Assembly (NCBI GenBank): GCA_963774455.1
Contig: CAVZFD010000005.1
Location: 744,001-808,000 of the forward strand
DNA length: 64,000 bases
Direction: 5' to 3'
Source of the DNA: DATFVA01 sp963774455
Lineage (GTDB): Bacteria > Bacteroidota > Ignavibacteria > Ignavibacteriales > Ignavibacteriaceae
Below the pieces are notes generated by a model. It saw nothing but the letters and a program-made list of their open reading frames with translations. It was not told the DNA's origin and ran no database searches. The first letter of the stretch is position 1, and each line of letters begins with the position of its first letter. Shown here piece by piece: positions 1 to 7,691 of this stretch. Made by a program: the position numbers and the translations under genes.

Positions 1-1104
1 AATGGTGACCTGGCAGTGACAGGTTACAAGCTTTACGGAAGGTTTTACGAACAGGATCCTGTAGAGAAGAGGTCTCTGAACACAGGAGATTTTTCATTTC
101 TCCTGAATAATCTTTCAAATGAGAACTTCATTTATGAATTTCAATTTTCAGATCAGCTTGCAAACCTTGATAATCCCAATTTTTCCGAGAATCTTTTCAA
201 CTTCGATGGTTTTGCAAAAGCCAGTTTTTCTGCTTTTAATGTAAACGTCAATCTTAATTACAAGAGACAATATATTCTGAATCAGCTGCAGGATAACTCC
301 GAGTTTTACTTTGTCAGAGTTCGTCCTACCGTAGGACTGACATTATCTGATATACTCCGTGCAGATTTCGGAATTAGTTACTCTCAGGACGGGAGTCATT
401 CTTTTAGTGCGCCCTATGCTTCGGCTGCACTTCACCTTGAAAGCAAAGTTACTCTCTTCGGGGAATTCGCTCCATCAGCAGACTTTCTTACGGAAAATTA
501 TTTTATAAGGATGAATCCATACCTTGATGTAAACAGCTTTACCAACCTCTTCTTTGAGAAATCGAATGTGCTTAAAGCAGTACTTAAATATGAATACGGC
601 CGGTACTTTGAAATTGACGGGGGTATGAAGTTCTATACCTCTGATGAAATACCTTATTTCAAGAATGATTTAATCATCGGAAACTTTGATCTCGCATCAG
701 TCGGCGGAAACAGCATTGCAGGGTTCTTAAATCTGCTGTTCCATCCCGGACCCCTGGGAGTTTTCTACGGAACACTTCAGTATGAGAGTGTAAAAGACGA
801 CGCCGGTATGTTCATCCCTTATTATCCGGAATGGACGGCTTCACTTAATTATAATTATGATTTTCAGATGGGATTAAATACGGGAGCTTCGTTATATTAT
901 ACATCAGAAACTTTTGCAAATTTGACGAATACACAAAAGCTGAATTCTTATATTGATCTGGGACTAAATTTTTCTTATAAACTAACCCCAGGATTCTTTG
1001 TAACGCTTAAAATGAACAATCTCTTAAATCATGAAAATTATAATTGGTACAGGTATAAGGATCTTCCATTGAATGTAACCGGTGGGATTAAGTTTACCTG
1101 GTAA
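1..1104 (+). CDS. Outer-membrane beta-barrel protein, C-terminal part (5' end cut by window)
   Basis: The reading frame is open to the first base of the window, so the start lies upstream and only the C-terminal 367 or so residues are present. The protein alternates hydrophobic and polar residues in short strands rich in Tyr, Phe and Asn, and ends in a Trp (GGIKFTW), as outer-membrane barrels do. The last 40 residues, with NNLLNHENYNW and YKDLPLNVTGG, resemble the last strands of TonB-dependent-receptor-like barrels. An ExbB/ExbD/TonB set starts about 2 kb downstream on the same strand, which fits such a role. The plug domain, if any, is outside the window, so a receptor function is an inference and the substrate is unknown. 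Confidence 0.6.
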   Translation, partial: NGDLAVTGYKLYGRFYEQDPVEKRSLNTGDFSFLLNNLSNENFIYEFQFSDQLANLDNPNFSENLFNFDGFAKASFSAFNVNVNLNYKRQYILNQLQDNSEFYFVRVRPTVGLTLSDILRADFGISYSQDGSHSFSAPYASAALHLESKVTLFGEFAPSADFLTENYFIRMNPYLDVNSFTNLFFEKSNVLKAVLKYEYGRYFEIDGGMKFYTSDEIPYFKNDLIIGNFDLASVGGNSIAGFLNLLFHPGPLGVFYGTLQYESVKDDAGMFIPYYPEWTASLNYNYDFQMGLNTGASLYYTSETFANLTNTQKLNSYIDLGLNFSYKLTPGFFVTLKMNNLLNHENYNWYRYKDLPLNVTGGIKFTW

Positions 1105-1130
1105 ATCTTAAATAAATAATTACCGGTATA

Positions 1131-2111
1131 ATGAATAAAGCTGAAATAATTAGAAAGATCTCAAAAAAGGCCGGCGTGCCCGACACGGAGGCAAAGAAGT
1201 TCTTTGAGATATTTTTGAAAAACTCTTCGGAAATACTTAAACCAGGTGAATCACTGGATATAACTGGAGTTGGAGTATTCCAGCTGCGTGTGGGACAGAT
1301 AGAGAACCGCAGCTCACAAAATCCGGACAAGAAATATATCTACTCGGACCTTATCGTGTATATAAACAAAGATGAGAACTCCCCCGAAGATGAGGAAATA
1401 ATCTTTAATATTCCCTCAGGTATAGAGAAGGAATATCAGCCGGTTGATTCTTATTTCAGTTTAAGTATAGGGAAGCCCGTAATCCCGCTGAAAGGAGTAA
1501 AAGAAACCGAATTTTTTATTCCTCCCTCCGGAACGGAATTAAGGAGTCTGCTTGAATCGAAGATCTCAAGACTCATCAGCGAAGCCGAAAAAACTGAAGG
1601 CGGTAAAGAAACCGAAACTATAAACCTTAAGAATGACGAAGAAGGTACCGGGGAACAACCGGGCTGGAAAAAACCCGGAGAAGAGAATATCCAGGATGAA
1701 ACAGAAGTACCTGACCGAAGCGATTTTTTGAAGACAAGGGAATTCGAAAACCTATCCTGGGATTTCGGCGAGAACCTATCAAGCGGGGTAGAAGAAGAAT
1801 CTATCCTCGATTTTGATGCTGACCAGGAAGAGGCGGTATCCGGGACTGAAGTTCCGAAGTTCGAATCTAAAGAAACCCCAAAAGCGGATGTTAGACCTGA
1901 TTTTGAAGAGGAAAAAGCTGGAGAAGTTCAGGAAGAAGATATCTTTGAAGAGGTTATAGATGAGGATGATGGAGAAGCGGTATACTTTGAAGATGAAAAT
2001 GAGGAACTGCCGGATTCAGACATAAAAAAAGTTGAGACGCATGAAGATAAGATGAAAAGGAACTTAATAAAAAGTATGAATCCGGGATGGCCGGATATGA
2101 AGAACCCGTAG
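1131..2111 (+). CDS. HU-like DNA-binding domain protein with long acidic tail (probable N-terminal half of an HU-SPOR protein)
   Basis: Residues 1-90 resemble the HU/IHF fold: the start MNKAEIIRKISKKAGV, a helix pair, then ITGVGVFQLRVGQ in the place of the HU GFGxFxxxxR strand. The usual RNPxTG arm is not conserved (QNPDKKYIY), so ordinary HU-type DNA bending is doubtful. Residues 95-326 are a low-complexity Glu/Asp-rich linker. The gene ends in a 25-nt overlap with the next gene, which continues the same kind of charged linker and then has a membrane helix and a SPOR domain. From family knowledge, Bacteroidota carry single proteins with an HU-like N-terminus and a C-terminal SPOR domain. A -1 shift near 2051-2111 would fuse the two into about 640 residues. 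Either a frameshift or a translationally coupled pair is possible. Confidence 0.7.
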   Translation: MNKAEIIRKISKKAGVPDTEAKKFFEIFLKNSSEILKPGESLDITGVGVFQLRVGQIENRSSQNPDKKYIYSDLIVYINKDENSPEDEEIIFNIPSGIEKEYQPVDSYFSLSIGKPVIPLKGVKETEFFIPPSGTELRSLLESKISRLISEAEKTEGGKETETINLKNDEEGTGEQPGWKKPGEENIQDETEVPDRSDFLKTREFENLSWDFGENLSSGVEEESILDFDADQEEAVSGTEVPKFESKETPKADVRPDFEEEKAGEVQEEDIFEEVIDEDDGEAVYFEDENEELPDSDIKKVETHEDKMKRNLIKSMNPGWPDMKNP

Positions 2112-3049
2112 AAAAATGGCAGAAAGAAAAGGGAGTCACGGAAGAGGAAAACGAACTGGCTGCGCCGAAATCAGAATCGTCACGAGAATCGACTGCGCCC
2201 GAAGAAACAAGTGAACCTGAACGGGAGACTAACAAACCGGAAAATGAGGAACCTGTTATAAAGAATTTTCAGAGGGTCCGTTCGCTTACAAAAGAATTCA
2301 CCTCAACTGAGTTCGACAATATCCCCGATACCGAAGAGGACAGGCCAAAACGAATCACAGAAGTCCGCGGAGGCTATCAGAAAGTCCGCAGGACAACCGC
2401 AGAATTTAATTTTGATCTTTCCGGGATAAAAGGACTTGATGAGATTGATGAGGGGGATGAAAAAGTTGTGCGGAATTACAAAGGCTACAGGAAACGCAGC
2501 AGTGTCCCTACATTAATAGCTGCTTTTGCCGTTGTGATTGCGTTAGCAGGAATAATTTTTCTTTACTTTACGTTGAAAAGTGCTGGCAGCGAAGTCACGG
2601 GGGGAACATCAGCAGGTAAAACCGAACAGACAACTACCATTGATAGGAATTATGATGTGCCCGTAACGTACCCTTATAATAAATCCGATGAAAATAATCC
2701 GGCTGCGAATGGAACTGTTGAAGACCAGCCGGGTAAAAACCAGGAGGAATCAAAAACTGCCGATAATACAGGCGCAGTCAAGCCAGATATAGCAGTGATC
2801 AGGGAGCCTGTAAACGCACAACGGATAGGGAATTATATATACCAATACCCGGAAGGAATAGTTGCGCAGGTTTCCTCGTGGAAGAGTCAATCGGTTGCCT
2901 TAAGTGAAGTTCAGAAATACAGGGATGCAGGATATACTGCATTTGCGGAAAAAGCTGAAATACAGAGTATGGGACTATATTACAGGGTCAGGGTCGGCTA
3001 CTTTAAGTCCCTGGAAGAGGCCGAAAATTTTGTAAACGGAAATCACTAA
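2087..3049 (+). CDS. Single-pass membrane protein with C-terminal SPOR domain
   Basis: The protein begins with about 135 charged residues (Glu/Lys/Arg-rich), has one membrane helix at about 140-163 (VPTLIAAFAVVIALAGIIF), then an Asn/Thr/Glu-rich periplasmic linker, and a SPOR domain at about 245-320 with the typical VAQVSSWKSQ and YYRVRVGYF strands. SPOR domains bind denuded peptidoglycan, often at division sites. The ATG at 2087 has no clear ribosome-binding site and its frame is open back to 2051, so translation depends either on coupling to the upstream HU-like gene or on a frameshift joining both. ExbB follows 26 bases downstream. The topology would put the N-terminus, and the HU-like part if fused, in the cytoplasm and the SPOR domain at the cell wall. 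Confidence 0.75.
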   Translation: MAGYEEPVEKWQKEKGVTEEENELAAPKSESSRESTAPEETSEPERETNKPENEEPVIKNFQRVRSLTKEFTSTEFDNIPDTEEDRPKRITEVRGGYQKVRRTTAEFNFDLSGIKGLDEIDEGDEKVVRNYKGYRKRSSVPTLIAAFAVVIALAGIIFLYFTLKSAGSEVTGGTSAGKTEQTTTIDRNYDVPVTYPYNKSDENNPAANGTVEDQPGKNQEESKTADNTGAVKPDIAVIREPVNAQRIGNYIYQYPEGIVAQVSSWKSQSVALSEVQKYRDAGYTAFAEKAEIQSMGLYYRVRVGYFKSLEEAENFVNGNH

Positions 3050-3075
3050 TTATAATGTAAAGGAAAAGGAAGACT

Positions 3076-3732
3076 ATGGAGTTGTTTTCAATATTTCTCA
3101 AGGGCGGAACAATCATGTGGTTTATTCTGGCCTGCTCTATAATAGGACTAACAGTGATTATAGACAGATATATTGTGATCAGGAAAGCAAGAATAAATGT
3201 TCCGGCTTTTATGGTGAGAATAAGAGGGATGCTTAAGAAGAAAGATATCACGGGCGCAATCAGCTACTGTATGGAGGAAAAATCGCCTGTTGCAAATATT
3301 ATCCGGAAGGGGCTCACAAAATATAAGCTTGGTCACGAAAGAGTGAAAGAAGCGATTGAAAACGCAGGGCGGCAGGAAATCAGCAAGCTGGAAAAAGGTC
3401 TCGCAGTGCTTGCATCTATTGCCGGAATTGCTCCCTTGCTTGGTTTTCTTGGAACCGTTACCGGAATGATTTCAGCGTTCATGACGATTGAAGATCTTGC
3501 AGGTTCTGCAAACCCGTCTGATCTTGCGGGCGGTATATGGGAAGCGCTTCTTACAACGGCATTCGGACTTATTGTAGGTATTCCTGCCCTGGCATTTTAC
3601 AATTATTTCCTGGGTGCAGTGAAAAAACTTGTAGGCGATATGGAAACTGTAGCCAATGACGTTGTTGATATCATACAGGACAGCTCAGCTTCGCAGTCGG
3701 AATTCGAAGAAGAAATAGAAATTGATATATAG
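3076..3732 (+). CDS. exbB: MotA/TolQ/ExbB family proton channel protein
   Basis: This 218-residue inner-membrane protein has the three-helix layout of ExbB/TolQ: helix 1 at about 10-32, a cytoplasmic loop, helix 2 with APLLGFLGTVTGMISAF at about 118-135 and helix 3 with LLTTAFGLIVGIPALAFYN at about 157-175. Together with ExbD it forms the proton-motive-force motor that drives TonB (or TolA) and so energises outer-membrane transport. ExbD follows after 8 bases and a TonB-like protein 15 bases after that, so the three are almost certainly one operon. TolQ instead of ExbB cannot be fully excluded, but a TonB-type protein rather than TolA completes the set. Confidence 0.92.
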   Translation: MELFSIFLKGGTIMWFILACSIIGLTVIIDRYIVIRKARINVPAFMVRIRGMLKKKDITGAISYCMEEKSPVANIIRKGLTKYKLGHERVKEAIENAGRQEISKLEKGLAVLASIAGIAPLLGFLGTVTGMISAFMTIEDLAGSANPSDLAGGIWEALLTTAFGLIVGIPALAFYNYFLGAVKKLVGDMETVANDVVDIIQDSSASQSEFEEEIEIDI

Positions 3733-3740
3733 GTAGTGAA

Positions 3741-4145
3741 ATGAAATTTAATACATCAAATGAACCCCTGGCGATGTTTAGTTATTCTTCACTAACCGAC
3801 ATCGTTATGCTGCTGCTTATATTCTTTCTGCTTACTTCTCAGTTCGTTATCCAGACAGGAGTTAAGGTTAAGCTTCCTGGTTCTAAAACCAGTGAGCAGA
3901 CATCTACTTCTCAGCTGATAGTAACACTAACTTCAGGCGGAGGAATTTATGCAGGTAATGATGAAGTAACAATTGATGAACTGCCGGCAAGACTTGCCCT
4001 GATGAAGGGCGAGGGAAAAGAAGAGAACCTTGTGATCCGTGCCGATAAATCAGTTCCTGTAGATCTTGTAATTAAGGTTATAGACGCAGCAAAGGCAACT
4101 AACATAGATAAGTTTACTATTCAAACTGAAAAAGAACAATTATAA
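3741..4145 (+). CDS. exbD: Biopolymer transport protein ExbD/TolR
   Basis: The 134-residue protein has a short cytoplasmic start, one membrane helix (about 19-37) and a periplasmic domain. The helix begins with SLTDIVMLLLIFFLLTS, in which Asp20 is the conserved proton-carrying residue of the ExbD/TolR family. The rest (VKLPGS, IYAGNDEVTIDEL, IRADKSVPVDLV) follows the periplasmic fold of ExbD, and the length is normal. It lies between exbB and the tonB-like gene and should be the second stator component of the same motor. Confidence 0.92.
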   Translation: MKFNTSNEPLAMFSYSSLTDIVMLLLIFFLLTSQFVIQTGVKVKLPGSKTSEQTSTSQLIVTLTSGGGIYAGNDEVTIDELPARLALMKGEGKEENLVIRADKSVPVDLVIKVIDAAKATNIDKFTIQTEKEQL

Positions 4146-4160
4146 TAAAGCCTCAGAACG

Positions 4161-4856
4161 ATGACATATAACTCAATACGGCATATTTCGTTTTCGATCT
4201 CTATGATTATCCATATAATCATATTTATCCTCCTGCTTTTTATTAAGTTCTCGATGGACTATCCTCCCCGTGATTATGTTGAACTATCGTTCGGTAAATC
4301 CAACCAGCCAGGTTCATCAGGCGCTATCGGTACCCAGATAAACCAGGTTGAGGAAAATGCTAAAGCTGAGACAAATGAGACGGTCGATAAAAGCAAAGAG
4401 GTTAAGGAAGTTGAACTCCCTAAAGCAAAAAATACATCTGAGGAAAATGTCATTAAGCCTGCTGACAAGCAGAAAGAAGAGACTAAAACCATAAAAACAG
4501 AAACGAAAGAGAACACTGACTCAAAAGTTACCACAGTAGGACAGGGAAATAAAGCAGAAGGCGAAGGCAGTTTCGGTTTTGATATCGACTGGGGAGGCCA
4601 GGGTACGAGAAAGATCTACAGCTATATTCTTCCTGATTATCCTGAAGGAGTTAATAAGGAGATTGATATCAGGCTAAGGTTCTCAATTCTTCCAGACGGT
4701 ACAGTGGGAAATATTCTGCCTCTCACTAAAGCTGATACGCAGCTTGAGAATGCTGCGATAAACTCTCTGAGGCAGTGGAGATTTGAAGCCCTTGCTCCGG
4801 GCCAGAAGAAGTCCGAACAGGCAGCAGTTATCGTGTTTCCTTACCGGCTGCAGTAG
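4161..4856 (+). CDS. TonB family energy transducer protein
   Basis: The 231-residue protein has an N-terminal membrane anchor at about 10-28, a Lys/Glu/Thr-rich stretch (about 60-130) that would span the periplasm, and a C-terminal domain from about 147 on. That domain has the TonB order: YILPDYPEGV, then RLRFSILPDGTVGNI, then AAINSLRQWRFEAL. TonB links the ExbB/ExbD motor to outer-membrane receptors; the barrel protein at the left edge of the window is a possible partner. The linker is Lys/Glu-rich rather than Pro-rich, which is common outside Proteobacteria. It is the last gene of the cluster and converges on the minus-strand gene at 4976-5263. Confidence 0.85.
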   Translation: MTYNSIRHISFSISMIIHIIIFILLLFIKFSMDYPPRDYVELSFGKSNQPGSSGAIGTQINQVEENAKAETNETVDKSKEVKEVELPKAKNTSEENVIKPADKQKEETKTIKTETKENTDSKVTTVGQGNKAEGEGSFGFDIDWGGQGTRKIYSYILPDYPEGVNKEIDIRLRFSILPDGTVGNILPLTKADTQLENAAINSLRQWRFEALAPGQKKSEQAAVIVFPYRLQ

Positions 4857-4859
4857 GAG

Positions 4860-4990
4860 ATTTAATATTGAATATTGAATATTGAAAATTAAATATTGAA
4901 TTGCAGATTAATACTCAATTCTCAATACTATTTTCAATCTTCAATCTTCAATCTTCAATCTTAAATTTTAAATCTTCAATCTTCAATACT
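4860..4990. repeat. AT-rich heptad repeats in inverted arrangement between convergent genes
   Basis: The left half repeats ATTGAAT/ATTGAAA units (4868-4902) and the right half repeats CAATCTT units (about 4936-4990), which are roughly the reverse complement of the left ones, so the transcript could fold into a long AU-rich hairpin. The repeats run into the last codons of the minus-strand gene, whose ESIED ending is encoded by them. Lying between two converging genes, the element could act as a bidirectional terminator; that role is an inference. Confidence 0.6.
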
Positions 4991-5263
4991 CTCGGGTTCC
5001 CTGTAGTAGATCCTGTAAAAGAAATACTCACCGATTGTCAGCAGTGTAAGCGAAAAGGTATCCATGTCGAAGTATAACCCAAATCCCTTCGGCTCCATTA
5101 AAATCTTAGCAATTATCCCGGTAATAGACCAGCCTACCGCAAACAGCACAGCAATCAGACCCAGGTTAAGAAAACCTGATTTAAGATTTTCGCTTTGCCA
5201 TTTCTTTGTAAATATTACAAGTGCAAACACCAGGTGTAGAAAAAATATAAATGCGGATATCAT
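4976..5263 (-). CDS. Small three-helix membrane protein of unknown function
   Basis: The 95-residue protein is not recognised. It has three hydrophobic stretches, about 1-18, 29-55 and 69-87, separated by short polar loops (TKKWQSENLKSG and MEPKGFGLYFDMD), and ends in acidic residues. The start is ATG. It is the last gene of a minus-strand run in which the three upstream genes overlap or nearly overlap, so it is probably co-transcribed with the membrane proteins at 5289-6258. Its last codons are made of the AT-rich heptad repeat that fills the downstream spacer, so the C-terminus may have been altered by repeat growth. Confidence 0.6.
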   Translation of the reverse strand: MISAFIFFLHLVFALVIFTKKWQSENLKSGFLNLGLIAVLFAVGWSITGIIAKILMEPKGFGLYFDMDTFSLTLLTIGEYFFYRIYYREPESIED

Positions 5264-5288
5264 TTTGTCTCTCTGTTAAAGGATAGGA

Positions 5289-5792
5289 TCAGGTTGGGGT
5301 TCTGCGGTTTACTATTATTCTTCCCAGCAGTCCTCCGACCAGACCGAATATCGAATCGACGATCAGGTTACTGATCAGGATAAAGATGGTATAGAGAAGT
5401 GAAAAACCGGTTGAAGTAATCTGCAGCGCTATCCCGTTCATCAAATCAATAGTTTGTTTTGCGGCATCTCCGAATTTGAAGCTCTCAAGAACTTCCTTTG
5501 TCTGGGGCAGTGTTTCTACAAAGTCATTTGTGCGGGTGAAAAGGGTGACTATCACATCAAAGAAAGTGGAAAAAAGCGCGGCAAAAAGTCCTGTAAGAAA
5601 TCCTATTAAAAGTCCGGTTTTAACAGAAATACTTATATCACTGTTAAGCGTCTTCTTGTACAACAGCATCGCGGTTAAAACAGCAAGCGGAACGATAAGG
5701 CAGCAGCCGAATTCTCTAACTCCGGGGACTGTTGTAAGAACAGCCGCACCGAAACCTGTAACAAGGGAGGGTAAATAGAATTTACTGGACAT
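5289..5792 (-). CDS. Multi-pass membrane protein of unknown function (DUF4199-like)
   Basis: The 167-residue protein has hydrophobic segments at about 5-25, 28-45, 57-85 and 128-158, with a polar loop between the last two (LPQTKEVLESFKFGD). Many Gly residues lie in the helices (GLVGGLLG). The layout resembles small DUF4199/YIP1-like membrane proteins of Bacteroidota, but I see no diagnostic motif and the family is a guess. The ATG start overlaps the end of the upstream DUF2085 gene by 11 bases, which indicates translational coupling. Confidence 0.6.
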   Translation of the reverse strand: MSSKFYLPSLVTGFGAAVLTTVPGVREFGCCLIVPLAVLTAMLLYKKTLNSDISISVKTGLLIGFLTGLFAALFSTFFDVIVTLFTRTNDFVETLPQTKEVLESFKFGDAAKQTIDLMNGIALQITSTGFSLLYTIFILISNLIVDSIFGLVGGLLGRIIVNRRTPT

Positions 5793-6258
5793 TTGAACTT
5801 AATTTAAACTCAATAAAATATTCTTCAATCTCCGTAAAAATATAAAGAATAGCGACCGATCCCAAAATCAGACCTGTACTGAAAGCGGTCCATTTTGAAT
5901 AATGATACACTCCTGCTGAATATAAAATTACGTCTGCTGCCATTGGGATTAAACTATAGAGAAGCCATATTTTGTCATGCGGCCTTAGTCCGCCGAATAG
6001 TAACCCTATCATAGAGAAAAGGAATGCCCCCGCATAGATTCCTGTGCATCTTGCACAGACTTCCAGCTTTTGCCCGGCTACAAAAAATGATTTTACCATG
6101 TCCTGGTGACACACACGCGAATATAATTTATCCGGAAATATACCCGGCAATATGCCCGGAAAACTATTGCTGTAAAGGGTGTTGGAAAATATTCCTGCGA
6201 ACCATAAGGCCGTCAATACTGTAAGCAGAAATTTTATATATGCTGCCTTCTTATTCAA
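5782..6258 (-). CDS. DUF2085 family membrane protein
   Basis: The 158-residue membrane protein carries the DUF2085 signature: a CHQ motif at residues 50-52 and the CARCTGIYAG motif at about 68-77, with Cys50, Cys68 and Cys71 as candidate metal or redox ligands. Hydrophobic helices lie at about 7-25, 73-90, 97-117 and 124-142. The family is widespread in bacteria and archaea and has no established biochemical role. The start appears to be TTG and overlaps the last codons of the NHL-repeat gene by 8 bases, so the two are translationally coupled. Confidence 0.8.
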   Translation of the reverse strand: MNKKAAYIKFLLTVLTALWFAGIFSNTLYSNSFPGILPGIFPDKLYSRVCHQDMVKSFFVAGQKLEVCARCTGIYAGAFLFSMIGLLFGGLRPHDKIWLLYSLIPMAADVILYSAGVYHYSKWTAFSTGLILGSVAILYIFTEIEEYFIEFKLSSNVQ

Positions 6259-7111
6259 CTTTCACCAGGCTGTAAATCCTTATCTGATCAGCCATAAGGA
6301 TATAGAGTTTCCCGTCAAAAAGAAGACTACTTACGATAGGTGAATTAAGCTCATCGTCTGTTTTTAATTCTGAGAACCTGAATGTACCCGATTTTAGGTT
6401 CGACATAAGGATCAGTTTATCAGTGTTTATAAGCAGATTGTTGAAGGTGATATTTATACTTTTCAGATCAACACCGGTTTCCACTTCATTGACTCCGTTT
6501 CCGTACTGGTCAAACAATATGATCCTGCTCCCGTCGATAACAAAAAGAACATTAGCGGGGGAGACAGCCATTTGTTTAGGATTTCCAAGGGCATAGGTAC
6601 CACCATCGAATCCACCGAAGTTAAGCATGAAATGTCCGAACAGGTCGAATTTCAGAATCCTTTTATTTTCCGAATCCAGTATGAAAAGGTCGCCCTGGTT
6701 TGAAGTTACCGCGCTAAGGGGGTAACCGAACCGTTCGGCAGGGTCATCGCTTTCCCTGGTATAAAGGAGTGAGATAAAATTAAGGTCCTTATCAAACCGC
6801 TGGATCCTATGATTATTCTTGTCAGATACATAAACGCTCAGCGGGTTAGCAAATACATGTACCGGGTGATCAAAATTCCCCTCATCCCAGCCGTACCCGC
6901 CGACATCTTTGAGATAACTACCAAGGGTATCGAGTTTATATACTTCGTCTGTAGCTGCATCAGTCACATAAATTATTCCAGCAGAAGTTACAGTGAAGGC
7001 AGAAGCATTCTTGAACTTTCCAATAGAAAGTTGGAAGTTGAAAGTCTGTGAAAATGCCTGCAGGGAGACAAGCAGAAAAATAATTAAACCTGTATAAATC
7101 CTCATTCCCAA
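6251..7111 (-). CDS. Exported NHL-repeat (six-bladed beta-propeller) protein
   Basis: The 286-residue protein starts with a signal peptide (MGMRIYTGLIIFLLVSLQAFSQ) and consists of repeated strands of the NHL type: IYVTDAATDEVYKLDTLG, SVYVSDKNNHRIQRFD, LFILDSENKRILKFD and VLFVIDGSRIILFDQYG. Such propellers bind ligands or proteins outside the cytoplasm; no catalytic motif is visible. It is the first gene of the minus-strand run 7111 to 4976 and overlaps the DUF2085 gene. The partner and substrate are unknown. Confidence 0.8.
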   Translation of the reverse strand: MGMRIYTGLIIFLLVSLQAFSQTFNFQLSIGKFKNASAFTVTSAGIIYVTDAATDEVYKLDTLGSYLKDVGGYGWDEGNFDHPVHVFANPLSVYVSDKNNHRIQRFDKDLNFISLLYTRESDDPAERFGYPLSAVTSNQGDLFILDSENKRILKFDLFGHFMLNFGGFDGGTYALGNPKQMAVSPANVLFVIDGSRIILFDQYGNGVNEVETGVDLKSINITFNNLLINTDKLILMSNLKSGTFRFSELKTDDELNSPIVSSLLFDGKLYILMADQIRIYSLVKVE

Positions 7112-7322
7112 TGAACCTCAATTATAATGGAATTTAAAATAGATATAGCGGACTAAAATTAAAAGGCAGTAAAGGTGAATTGGGTGGCGGAAGGGGATGA
7201 GCAGAGGGGAATTGGATTATACAGGTGAGGTATCAATATATGGTAAAAAAATAGATCAGTACTGAATTTCTATTTGGTTATATTGCAGGAAATGTTTTAT
7301 TTTTGAAGCTCGAAAATAAAAT

Positions 7323-7395
7323 TGCCTCGTGGTGTAACTGGCAACACGTCTGACTCTGGATCAGAAGAGTCCAGGTTCGAGCCCTGGCGAGGCAA
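7323..7395 (+). tRNA. tRNA-Gln (anticodon CUG)
   Basis: A complete cloverleaf can be drawn: acceptor TGCCTCG (7323-7329) pairs with CGAGGCA (7388-7394), D-arm GTGT/ACAC, anticodon stem TCTGA/TCAGA around loop CTCTGGA with anticodon CTG, and T-arm CCAGG-TTCGAGC-CCTGG. The discriminator base is A at 7395 and no CCA is encoded. The C34 anticodon reads CAG. Confidence 0.93.
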
Positions 7396-7408
7396 CTAAG
7401 TCAATTAA

Positions 7409-7449
7409 CAATGTACAATTTATAATTATCAATTATTCATTGTACATTG
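7409..7449. repeat. Perfect 11-bp inverted repeat between the two tRNA genes
   Basis: CAATGTACAAT (7409-7419) and ATTGTACATTG (7439-7449) are exact reverse complements around a 19-base AT-rich centre. No T-tract follows the hairpin, so it is not a classical terminator; a processing or spacing element between two tRNAs is possible. Confidence 0.6.
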
Positions 7450-7479
7450 CCATTGTTCATTGTGATTTCTTTTAATACA

Positions 7480-7553
7480 GGCGCGTTCGTCTAGTGGCTT
7501 AGGACGCCGCCCTCTCAAGGCGGAGATCACGGGTTCGAATCCCGTACGCGCTA
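7480..7553 (+). tRNA. tRNA-Glu (anticodon CUC)
   Basis: Acceptor GGCGCGT (7480-7486) pairs with ACGCGCT (7546-7552, with one G-T pair), the D-arm is GTC/GAC, the anticodon stem CCGCC/GGCGG encloses loop CTCTCAA with anticodon CTC, and the T-arm is CGGG-TTCGAAT-CCCG. The discriminator is A at 7553 and no CCA is encoded. It lies 84 bases after tRNA-Gln and may share its transcript. Confidence 0.93.
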
Positions 7554-7599
7554 CTGAGTTTTTCTGATTGATATCCTGCCGGTTCCTTCCAAATCTAAT

Positions 7600-7690
7600 A
7601 TCACATTTGTCTAATTATTAGTAACTTTTATAATTGTAAATTATTCATTGTTAATTTTTAATTGCTCATTAATCATTGTTAATTATTCTA
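7600..7690. repeat. AT-rich simple repeat upstream of the ferredoxin gene
   Basis: The stretch is built from variants of ATTCATTGTTAATT, ATTGCTCATTAATCATTGTTAATT and related words. Similar words occur between the tRNAs at 7401-7465. It seems to be the same class of low-complexity spacer sequence as at 4860-4990. No promoter can be called with confidence inside it. Confidence 0.5.
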
Positions 7691-7691
7691 T

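Noticed and set aside
2066..2076. A classical -1 slippery heptamer joining HU-like and SPOR genes
   Set aside because: The in-frame codons ATA-AAA-AGT do not allow re-pairing of both tRNAs after a -1 slip, so programmed frameshifting has no direct support.
4860..4990. AT-rich repeats as a CRISPR array
   Set aside because: The units are seven bases long and contiguous, with no spacers of constant size and no cas gene nearby.
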